Assembly (NCBI GenBank): GCA_949752735.1
Contig: OX457037.1
Span: forward strand, 68,881,755-68,945,754
From: Lumbricus terrestris
Lineage: Eukaryota; Annelida; Clitellata; Crassiclitellata; Lumbricidae
Direction of reading: 5' to 3'
Length of the DNA: 64,000 nucleotides
Positions within the stretch are counted from its first letter, which is position 1, and every line of letters begins with the position of its first letter. Both the position numbers and the translations under genes were made by a program. The notes under the pieces are model-generated. The model was not told the origin of the DNA. It searched no databases and worked only from the letters and a program-made list of their open reading frames with translations. Shown here one piece after another: positions 38,601-51,086 of the stretch.

Positions 38601-41600
38601 CGTAAAAGTAAAAAGTAAAACAAACGCAGGGATTGGGGGGGCAGCTGGGGGGCAGCCCTTCCATTTGGGGGGGCGGCTGCCCCCCCGTGCCCCCCGTAGT
38701 TACGCCACTGTTCGTCTATACCACCGGAACTCATGATGATGATCGTGGTATGTGTATTCGAATGTCTCATCCTTTACTGTAACAGCCCTCCTATACAATC
38801 ATGTACAATGGTCATTGCTCTATGGCCGACTTCTTTGCTGAACTTCACTTTCTGGTCCTTTGTATTTTATTAGCTCCTCTGCCTGCGCCATCTCTTTCTT
38901 GTCCTCAGATCTTTACTCGGCCTCTGAACGATGCAACGCTCGTGAATAAGCTGGTGTCCTGCACTTAGCTTAAGAGTAGCGCTTTATAAACTTGAGGTTT
39001 ACGATTACGATTACTTTTAACGTTCAGCAAAAGCCGACAGCGAAAGAAAGTCTGAGATGTCGTTAAACCTTCACGCGCCAAGTTAATCTCGCGTGTCAGA
39101 GCCGTTTTAAGGCCAAGGCACGCGAGGCACGTGCCTAGGGCCCCGCGCATCAGGGGGGCCCCGCGACGCCCCAAAATACTACATCACATTACAAATTAGC
39201 AACATGATTATATACGAACTTTAACGTAGATCTATGTTAAACTACTCTATATCTGACACTGAGAGATTGAGGCGGAAATAGGGCTACGTTCACTGCCGTT
39301 CAGGCATCTTCCGGGTTGGGGGAACTTCACCCAGAAAATAATGACTACCCAGTATCCAAAACATTTGACCACATACTAATAGTTTTAATTGCTGTTTACA
39401 TTATTGTATTACACGAACTCTAGTAATATATGATTATAATGATAAAATCTACTAATAAAATATATGATAGCATCATATTAGGCTACAATGAGTATAGTTT
39501 ACTGTTAATATTTGTAGACCTACTTGACTATTTTTGCACGACTAATTGGCGTCTTTCCATGCTACCTTTCAAATGTCAAACTTCCAAATTTTCTAAATGT
39601 TTTGTCCCTTGAACACTTAGTAGGCTAAAACAGTAGGCTATCATTACTATACACGGCGTCCCGATTTTGGAAGTTCTTCCTTGGTTTGTGTCAATTGTGT
39701 AACATGTCATCTGTAACGATTCAGATAAATGTGTCCTGAGTCAGCAATGCGCACGACCTTTTTCAGCAACGAGAATAGGCCTAAGATAATAATTATTCAT
39801 GTGAAAGAAAGAATGACTTACGCAATTACAAACCTGTCTGCAGTTATTAATTATAGTGCAATGGTCCAGAAGCAGCAGAACTGAGCTGCTGAACTTGAAA
39901 CGTAGAGAAATTCTTAGGGGCCGTCCATAAAGTACGTCACGCTATTTTTGACCATTTTTGACCCCCCCTCCCCCCTTGTCACAAACTGTCACAAATCTCG
40001 GACCCCCCCTAAAGTACGTCACACTTTCGAACAAAAAATTTAAAAACATAACCATTTACCTAACCCTCTAAACCCTAGGATACTATCCCTAATCCCTCTG
40101 ATAGTGGTGTGTGTCCCTAAACGCTTTGATAGTGACGGTAAATCAACTTTTATCCCGCCAGGACGGGTTTTAGACATGCCTGGCCGGGCCGGGTCGGATT
40201 TTAGGTACTAAGAACAACAAAAATATAAAAGAATTTAAAAAATAAATGTGTGACGTCACACATGGCCTGACCCCTCCCCCCTGTCACAAACTGTCACACT
40301 TTCTTACACCCCCTCCCCCCTGGAGCGTGACGTACTTTATGGACGGCCCCTTATTGTAATAATAATTATACTTATTGAAATTGCCAATCACTCTTTTGTT
40401 ATAAGCACTGAAATAATAGAGTAACTTTTGTTAAGATCTCGGCTTACAAAATGCAATGCTGCCATTACAATGTGGAAATTGAAAAAGAAATTATAATAAT
40501 GGTAAGAATATTTATTGAAGTCTTAGGCTAGGCCTACTCATGTTAGCACTGCAATCGTTGATCAATTTTGCTAGGATGCAGCTAAAAATGCGCAGTCATT
40601 GCAATCAATGCAATGTGAAAATTCAAAGTTTTCTGGTGGGGAGGGCAAATTTCCTCTCCATACTTTCCCCTCTCGGCGCTACACGTCTCAGCAATCGACC
40701 GGCAAATACCCGTTCTCAGTTCCCAGAAACTTTGATTTCACAGCAGCTTTAAAAAGATTGGAATCATGGCTAGGCCTACTTTTAGGGTTAGGGTTTGTGC
40801 CTAGGGCCCCAAAACTCCTTAAAACGGCCCTGTCGCGTGTGGGTCTTAACGTTCCGACATCCCATGCAATTAGGATTTCTGTGCGGACGTCAATCCGTGA
40901 CCGTACGTGACAGGACTTCGAACATCGATCAATCCGTCGGCTGACTTGACGGATGACGGAATTAGTGGAGCGGCGGAAGAACCCTCTCGCGAATACAAAA
41001 CGCAGAATTCACATTCAGACAACGACGACGAAAATCACAAATAGGATAAAGTAATCTGAAAAGTGAGGTGAGGAGGGAAGACAGGTCGATAGCGGAAGGT
41101 TAGAAAATGAGAAAGACACGAACGGGGAAAGAGAGAGAGGTAACGAGAAGAGAGAGGCACGAAGGAAGGAGGGGTAGGTAAGGGGAAGGACGTTGTGGAG
41201 GAACGGGGAAAGAGATATATGGACAGCGTTGCAGTGCATGGAGAGAAAGAGAGGCACTACGGAAAGGGGGAGATAAGGGAAAGATGGAAAGAAATGGGGA
41301 GATAGAGATAGACACGACGGGGTGGGGAAGAGAGGCACGAGGAAAAGAGGGAGGGGAATGGAGAGAGAGAGAGAGGTACGGTCGGGGAAAGTTGGAGTTG
41401 GACGGCGAGGGAGGAGGGTCTCTTGGGCCGCGTCCGTCTCAGCATCTTTCATCCGTGTCAGCCTGGAATTGATGAAACAGGAGTCGACCTCAAAGTCTGC
41501 TTGCGATGCATCGGGGGGAGGTTGGGGGAGGGGTAGAGGGGATGGTAGGGGAGGGGGAGATGGTGCGATGTGTGTCGACAGTAATTGCGTCGATTGTATG

Positions 41601-43128
41601 CGATTAGACGAAGCAGTGAATTCTGTTGGTGACGTGGGAATCATGCTCCGTCAGAAACTGACCGCATTTATATTTATACTGCATACCATAGACTATTGTG
41701 ATTATCTCTATCTATAGCCATGATAATTATATGTCAGCATTTTCTATGGTGCTTCTGTACGTCTTAGCAGCGCTTTCTTAGCGTGCAATTCTACACAAAA
41801 TGTGCAGTTCTAAATGGATTTGTGCAGTTGCATAGAAGCACTTATGTGTTGTCAAAAAAGTATGGAGGTTATTGCGATCCGATTGAGAGTAATTTACCAT
41901 GGATGTTGGGAAAACAAAGAAGGGTTTGTGCAGTTCTAGAAATTCATTGAAGGAAGCCCTGGATCTTAGCATAAAAACACGCAAATTAATACGCAAAAAA
42001 CAACCGATTTGCTCTTTCCAAAAGGCGCTTCTTTACATCTGCTCCCGCATTGACTACAACTGTGACTCTTAACTCATCGACCTACACCAAACTCCGATTC
42101 AATCGGTAATAATGCTGTTCACACCGAGAATAATGTTGCATCGCTCCAATTATGATGCAAGTCTTTTGTCAAAAAAGAAAAGAAAATGGACTGGACATAA
42201 TTATAACATATTGTTACGTCACCTCAATATTAATAATTTTAAATTTCAAGCACAAAAGGTATCTTTTCTGGAAATAAATGATTAAACATCTCATACTAAT
42301 CATTAGAAATAAAGATAATAAAGACTTTTTGCTACCCAACCTCCATTTTGAAAGAAGCCGATGCGTTTATAATTTTAAATTTAGACGTATACCGCATTGA
42401 AGTAGACCCATTCATTGTTACGTCACTTCAGTTGTGAAACCAGTCTATGGTTGTTAAGTAAACATTTAGAGATTGAAGGATTACGTCATTTCAATAATGG
42501 AGCACGATTAGTAATCTTAAATTGAGAGTAAAAAGGCCCATTGTTACGTCATGACATACGTATATCAAAAGTGATTTCAAAGAGTAAAGGTCCATTGTTA
42601 CGTCATTTCAATCAGTAATTTTAATTATAGAGTGTAGAGATTAATTCATTGTTACGTAATATCAGCCTGGCTCAGCCATGATATGCGGCTATTATCAATA
42701 AAAAAATTTATTTAGGGAATAAAGGTTTATTGTTACGTCATCTCAATTATGGAGCACGTTTAGTAATTTTAAATTTAGAGAATAAAGACCCATTGCCACG
42801 CCATGTCAACCATATCATAATTATATACGTGTCTTATAAGTAATTTAAGATTAAGAGAATAAATGTATATTGTTACACCATTTCAATTATGAAACACGAC
42901 TATCGCCGGTCGTTTTAAATTATGAATGTACTCTTTCTGTCACATGCAATATTATTAGGCTAATTATTATTATAATTACAATTATTTTATTTTATTTTAT
43001 CAATATTTTCTAATCTCTGAGCTACACTGCTAAGACTAACTAGACCTATAAATTATGTACGGAGACAATAACATAATCAATAATTATTATTATTGTCGTT
43101 GCTATTGTAATTATTATTATTATTATTA

Positions 43129-43219
<91 letters not shown>

Positions 43220-44254
43220 CACTATTGCTTTTATTATTATCTTCATCCCTCCTCCTCTTCCTCCTTCTTCTTCATCTTCTTCTTTTTCAAATTCGTCTCC
43301 CTATTCTTTGCAATCTTCACATCATTCTTCCTCTCATTTATCTTGTAAATCTAAAAAAGCTCATTGTTTCTCATTAGCATCCAAGTTCTTGTTAAGCCAA
43401 CCTAACAGCGACACTTCACTTGACTACCGATCACTGCGCCAGAGGTTCACATTTCCAAGTGACTTTGACCGCGTTACAATTATTCTTTGTCATTATAAGA
43501 TAAAATGATGATGGTGGTGATGACGATGACGGTGACGATAATAATAATGATGACAATAATAGGCTTATTAATAATATAAATAACAATAATGATAAATAAA
43601 TAATACTAATGATCATTTTGGTTGAGGTTATATGTAGCCTATGCCCAGCGTCCATGCCTAGAGATCTGAAACTACACTGATGAAATTGCGGATAACCCAT
43701 GCCAACTCGCGCAGATGCAAAACTATAACTGTCTAGTATAATTCCTCAAGACAGTGGAAATAAGTTCCGACCCGCATGAATTTATGTCCTACAAAGACAA
43801 ACCTTTACAAAAGTCTCCTATACGTTAAAAAAGTCCGCTTTTAAAATTTATTATATAGCTCCTTTGTCCATTCACCCATCATTACAATTTTCACTATTCA
43901 ATTTCTTGCTTTTAAATTATTTCCGTCGACGGCACTTAGGTCAACACTGCAACGTCTACCGATTCTGACTTTTCCTTAAAGAACTCTGAGTTCGTTTCTT
44001 CCTTTACTCACTCACTCATCCAGTCATTCATTCTTTTTCGTCATTCAATCATCAGAGTCAGCATTCTTTCATCCAGTTATTCCTTCCAACCTGAATGGAA
44101 TAGGAAGTAGTCTTGAAGCACTCGCATACTAAAACCGACTCAATGTAAATCGAATAGGCAAATGCAACGCGTATCTGTGTAAGACGAGAACCTGTGAGTG
44201 TATGTGGCTCTCTATTTTTCTGTATCTCTCGGTATGTCTCCTCTCTCTCTCTGG

Positions 44255-44329
<75 letters not shown>

Positions 44330-47300
44330 TGTGGCTGAATTCTTTACGGATGAGAGGAAGCTGTAACAAAGTTAACTGCGATAGATTATTTCTCAAAAGG
44401 AAAAGAATTTCCATGGACCCGATGTGCATTCAGTTCTGTGAGTTGCGGGTTTCCTTGCACGCGCCCGCTGTGTCTATGTCTATTAGTCTGTCCCAGCCTG
44501 TCTGCCTGCTTCTCAGTATGTATGTATGTATGTATGTATGTATGTATGTATGTATGTATGTATGTATGTATGTATGTATGTATGTATGTATGTATGTATG
44601 TATGTATGTATGTATGTATGTATGTATGTATGTATGTATGTGTGTATGTATGTATGTATGTATGTATGTATGTATGTATGTATGTATGTATGTATGTATG
44701 TATGTATGTATGTATGTATGTATGTATGTATGTATGTATGTATGTATGCATGCCAATTGGCAAGATGTATATGTATTTTGTTGGTTTAGGCCTATGTAAG
44801 CCGGGCTAAGCCCATGTGTGACTGCGCATGTTTGTGTGTGTGGCCTTTGTGTCCTCGAAGGCCTATAAAAATATTTTTACATTGTAGCCTATATCCTGTG
44901 GCGCTTATTGTTTTAATTAAATATTTAATTAAACGCGTGATAAGTGTCCTGTCTATACTATGTGAAAATCAGCAGCAGAAAACACGACACATGCTTTCCA
45001 TTCGCAGCCAGACATTCGAAGACATTATTTGGTTCTTTTCGTCCTGTCCAAATAAAAACAACACAAAACAGTAACGCATACATACAAGTACGCAAACACA
45101 CAAGCACACATACAAAAGCACACACTCCACGATGTATATGTGGTGCGGATAGCCTACTACCGACTGTTCTTATCAGCGGAGTATTGAAGCGCCGACCTTT
45201 AATACGTCAAGCTCCGGTAGATGCCAGCACCGTGAACAGCTGACAAATGGCGTCGTTTCTGGCTCCCGATCCTCGCTCAATATAGACCTCCACAGTTCTT
45301 TACTGTCTCCAACAATACAGTTCGCTAAAGTCGGCTGTAACCACAGATGACTAGTCGCCTACGATAATTCGGTTTGCTGTGGTTTGCTTTTACGGCAATG
45401 GCGAAATTTAGCCCTAGGTCTAGAACATTATTGTTACGTTGGTTCGAGCAAACGTTCAATGCCCTTTTCTACCGGGCCGCATACAGTATGGTAGTTTATC
45501 GCAGAGAATGTGAAATCTCAAGCTGGCAGGGACCTTAAATGACATGGGGCACATTCGAAGGGGTGGTTGTGATGAAGAATCGAGCCCCATCAATTGACTG
45601 GCTATGCTATTGTACAGCGAGGTCTCGTGTATGTTCTGTCTAAAGACCCGGAATTTATCCAATAGCCTATAGACCCTGTTTGTATAGCCTACAATAGCAA
45701 AACTCACCAATGTAAGATTTATACTCAGAATAATAATTTTATGAGAGTAGGCTATAGGGCCAACATGAAATAGAATGAATAATATTTATACGCAACGATA
45801 GAGAGCTTCTTAAAGGAATTTTTAGAACTGTGCAACCAGCAATGTTTGATCCCTCAGTGCCCTCTGGACCAAAAACACACAATGTGCCTTGTTTTACCGT
45901 ATATTGCTACTGCACACAGCATGCCTCTTCCTCCCATTCCGGTTCTCCATGGTGAATTACCACAAATGGGATGGCAGTGAGCTATTTGTTTTTCTGTTGT
46001 TTCTCTGCACAAGATTGCTTTTACAACTGCACAAATTCCCTTACAACTGCACATTTGTGTAGGCTACAACTGAACGATATTTGATTTTTCGATTTATCAG
46101 GGATTCAAGCATGACTTGCTCACACGACAAACGTCATTGCATTTCATAGAATTTTGTATCTCTAGTCACCGCAGTCCTTTAAAAGCGTAACCTAAACGCT
46201 GGTGAATAAGCCACCAAATAGCTATAGGCCTACGATGACTTTGGGTTCATTCAAACTGGCAGCTGTGGCAGAGGTCTTCACCCGATAAATTAATTGAAAA
46301 CTGACAGCTAGGGTCACGGCTTCAAGCGGTAGCTCTGTGGAGAAAACGGTTCGTAAGACATTTGCATGCAGCGGGAAAGAATATCATCGCATTGTCACCG
46401 GGTTATGGACTATACTTGCATTGCTGCTGATACGTAGTTCAATACACGGGCGACAGTTGCGTTGACTGTCTAAACTAGGGACCGTTCGTTTGTTAGAAGG
46501 CGCTGTAGGGAGGTGCAGCCATTGCATCATGACTTATCGAAGGTCTTGACCCCCCTATAATTCATACGACGGTCGACTGACGACGAAAAGACTCCACAGT
46601 CCCTTAATCCCTTAATATAATAACACCCGGAAATTCTTCGTTCATTTTTTTTTCATTTCATAGAGTGTATTGACAGACCGCGAGCGCTGTATTATACCCG
46701 TTCGGCTGCACCATTACATTATGGTATTGCATTGTATCGTATTGAAATGGTTAAATACAATACCATTCATTACAATAATAGCCTAATTGGGTAGTCGAAG
46801 TGATTATAATTATTAGGGCTGTTGTTCGATTAAAAATTTTAATCGAAATTAATCGCGCGATTAATTGTTTTAATCGCAATTAACGGCAAATTAATCGCAA
46901 TACATTTCCTTCAAATATGCTAATCTTACTATTTTCTAAGGACCCTGAAGCATAAAATTTTAATGACTGAATGCATTCTTTCTATCGCAAACATATTTAA
47001 TAACCTTTGGCTTAGGCCTATTGAATTTCTGCATTTAGTTTATTGTACAGTTTTGCATGACAGACAGAATTGAAACACTGTTCAAATCAGTCAACTGCTC
47101 AAAATCCGTTATTTTTTTTTCATTTGAGCCACCTTTAATTAAAATGACATAGGCCTAAATGTGAAATTAGACAACCGTTGTCTGACTATCAAGATTGATT
47201 ATTTATTCAGCCAAGTTATTGTATAGGCAGCCTAGTTTATTTACATTGGACAGTTCAAAAAATGCTCTTATTAATTAACGATAGGCCTAGTAGGCAGTGT

Positions 47301-50300
47301 TTAATCTAGACGTCTCTGGGGGGAACTTTCCCCCCCAGGATTGACATGCCCCCCAGAAAATTTTCACGAAATGTTATTGGTTTTTAGTAACTTTTTCATC
47401 GTTGTTTTACTTGAAGTGTTTTAATATACCGTGATATTATTTACTATTAGGCTATATGATTATAATGACATTATTTACTACTATAATATGCGATACTATC
47501 ATGTTGCAATGAATATAACTTAACTGTATATATTTAGATAAACACTATTTTTTCTAACTAAATACAGAGATGACATCTCCTCCAGAAAACTTTGTCAAAA
47601 TGGTAATAGTATTTTGTTGCTGTTTAGTGTTTACATCACTGCATTACATGAACTGCTATAATAATATAACCATAATATTATTTACTGCTACATGGTTGTA
47701 GCAATTATTTACTGTTATAGTTAATGTTATATTATATGACAAAATCCAGCAAAATGAGTATAATTTACTGCTAATATTTGTACAAATACTATTTTTGTAC
47801 ATCTGAATGGCTATCAAGTGCTATCCTTCACATTTTAAACTGTCAAATTTCAAAATGTTTTGGTCCTATTATCTGAACACCTAGTAAAACAACATCATTA
47901 CTACAAGTGGCTTCTTGATTTTGGTACCGGTAGTTTAGTAGCTCTTGGTAGATTTGTGTACTATTAAATATGATTTCGGAAAGTGTGTACTGGTCAGCAA
48001 CTCAGGGCCATATGGAGAAACTGGGATAAGCTGACAGTTTCTGATTACAGTGCTGAAAAGTCAGCTTATTTACTCATGTAAACAGTAATTCATTAGAATA
48101 ACCCAGCTGCAGCAGAACTGATCTGCTGAACACGATACATAAAGATTTTTTATTGTAATTATATAATATATATATATATTGAAATCCTAAAACACTTTTT
48201 AATCAGTACTGAAATAATGGAGTTATTTTGTTAAAATGGCATCTTCAAAGATACCCTTTGAAGATGCATTGCAATGTGGAAATTCAAGAAGTTTCTAATG
48301 AGTCACTGAAAAGTACAGCAATTTTGTTAAGATGACACCTTAAACTGCTGCAATTGCAATGTGGACATTCAAAAAGTTTCTAATGGGTCACTGAAAAAGT
48401 ACAGCTATTTTGTTAAGATGACACCTTAAAATGTTGCCATTGCAATTTGGAAATTCTAAAAGTTTCTAATGGGTCACTGAAAAAAGTACAGCTATTTTGT
48501 TAAGATGACACCTTAAAATACTGCCATTGCAATTTGAAATTCAAAACATTTCTAATGGATCACTGAAAAAGTACAGCAATTTTTTAAGATGACACCTTAA
48601 ACTGCTGCCATTGCAATGTGGACATTCAAAAAGTTTCTAATGGGTCCCTGAAAAAGTACAGCTATTTTGTTAAGACGACACCTTAAAATGTTGCCATTGC
48701 AATTTGGAAATTCTAAAAGTTTCTAATGGGTCACTGAAAAAAGTACAGCTATTTTGTTAAGATGACACCTTAAAATACTGCCATTGCAATGTGGAAATTC
48801 AAAAAATTTCTAATGGGTCACTGAAAAAGTAGGCCTACAGCTATTTTGTTAAGATGACACCTTAAAATGCTGCCATTGCAAAATGAAAATTCAAAAAAAT
48901 TTCTAATGGGTCACTGAAAAAGTACAGCTGTTTTGTTAAGATGACACCTTAAAATACTGCCATTGCAATGTAGACATTCAAAAAATTTCTAATGGGGAGG
49001 GGATTTGCCCCCTCCACATTACCCCCCCCTCAGTGCGCTACGCGCCTCACGAGCGTCCTTCGGACGCTCAATTGTCTCCCCCCAGAAACCTCAATTCCCC
49101 CCCCAGCGGAGGGGGACTAGATTAAACACTGCCTAGTAGGTCTACTATTGGACCTCGTTATTTAGTCACAATTTTTCACAAGAGGTTGCGGTTCTTGCCA
49201 AACCTCGATCGTTTCAGTTGTAGTTCTCTAAACATTTATCATTTGACACATTGATCCATTGGTCATCTCATGGAGTTCAACCAACGTAGTCTGACGGGAT
49301 GAGGAAAGAGGAAACAACCTTAGCCTAATTGAGCAAAGAATTGCTACGATAATACTCTAATTTTTGTTGGAATATTTGCCAAAGAATGTATCACTCGCCT
49401 TAAGTATGAGCCTTCCGTTTAAAACGAGTTTTTCTGCCTCTAATTCCATGTTAATAAGATCTAATTAACGCGTACGATTAATGCGTTAAAAATTTTAATC
49501 GCAAATTTTTTTAACGCGTTAATCGCACGCGTTAACGCGATTAAATCAACAGCCCTAATAATTATCTGCGCATAAGTCTGTAGCGCGGATGGTACGGGTT
49601 CCAGATATAATTGCTTAATTAAGTGAGGAATTTGCAATCGAGACTAATCCTGTGTTTTAGCTTTCAACTGTTGATAAAAATAATGTGAGTTAATTGATTA
49701 GTTTTATATACACATCATTGTCAACATAATAGTTTTTATAGTAGGCCTATATAGGCCTACCCTTTTAAACCCTATTATGCGATACAGATTTAAACCCTGT
49801 TGGTTCAATTACCGATCTGACCATCTGCTATTTTATCCACGGGTATGACATTTTATAAGCACGCAGCATCTGCTTCTTCCCATCAGACATAGATCTATAA
49901 TGTTATGTATATATGTTATAATTTCTGAACTTCTAAATTGCGAGTTTACGATTGCGACGATATAATGCGAATGAGTGCGAATACATAAAGACCGTGTTAA
50001 AAATTCCTCTCCTCTTTCGTTTGTCATCTTTATTGGCGACATATCCCACATAAAATGCTTCGCGCTGCGTAAACCCTGCAGTGCTGAATAACATGACAAC
50101 CATTGAACACTAAGCTGGCTGCAGGTTGTTTGTCCTGTATAATATGGGCGTTGAATTGTGTGCACCGTTGATTTCCTAATCAATTCTTATGTCTCCTGTT
50201 CTTGGACACCTACCCAATGTACCCATGCAGAGACATCTAAGTGATAGACTGACTTAGCGTGATATACAGACATACGCTGTCTGTGTAGGAGAAGCTTTGA

Positions 50301-50397
50301 GTGAGTCTGCGAATACCGGTGTATATAGGACATTCAGCTTATGTCTTGTTATCTATTCGTTTATTGCAAATCCGGATTACTCTGCAGCTTCTGTATA

Positions 50398-50467
<70 letters not shown>

Positions 50468-51055
50468 ATATAGAGAAAAATATATGAGAACAATTATACA
50501 TATATATAAATATATAAATAAATATATAAATATATATTATGTTCTCATTTATCGTCTGGGATTTGCGTCTCTTGTAAATGAGTTGGTCCGTCTGCAGATG
50601 GTCTAACTGTTCTCTCTCTCTGTCTCTGTCTGTCTCTGTCTGTCTCTGTCTCTCTCTGTCTCTGTCTGTCTATCTGTCTGTCTCTCTATCTGTCTTTCTC
50701 TCTCTCGCGCGCGCTTTCTGTGTCTCTTGCTTTCTTTCTCTCTTTCTCCCTCTCTGTCTCTTTCGCTCCCTTCCGCCTCCCTCCCTCCTTCCATCCTCCC
50801 TTCCTCCCCTCCCTCCCTCCCCTCCCTCCCTCTCACTTTCTCTTTTTCTCTGTATATGTCTCGTTTGCCTTCCTGTCGCTCCATCCTTTTGTCCCATGCA
50901 TTCCCTTTCGTCCACTCAGCTGGATCCCTCTCTGCCTGTCTGCGTATCCGTTGGTTTGCCTCTGTCTATGTCTCCAAATATCTTTGTGTCTCTCAATCTA
51001 TCACATTCTCTTTCTTTTTGTCTGTCTCATGAGTCACTGCCACTGCTTCTGCCTC

Positions 51056-51086
<31 letters not shown>

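Larger units (their letters stand above)
46814..49557. mobile_element. hAT-type element (TAGGGCTGTT ends), copy 2, interrupted
   Basis: Ends TAGGGCTGTTGTTCG and ATCAACAGCCCTA with a perfect 8-bp duplication ATAATTAT (46806-46813, 49558-49565). Inverted relative to 17177-18113. Removing the nested element leaves about 898 bp, close to the 937 bp of copy 1. Confidence 0.9.

Noticed and set aside
49833..50183. 116-codon minus frame
   Set aside because: No recognisable domain, no splice support, AT-rich intron context.
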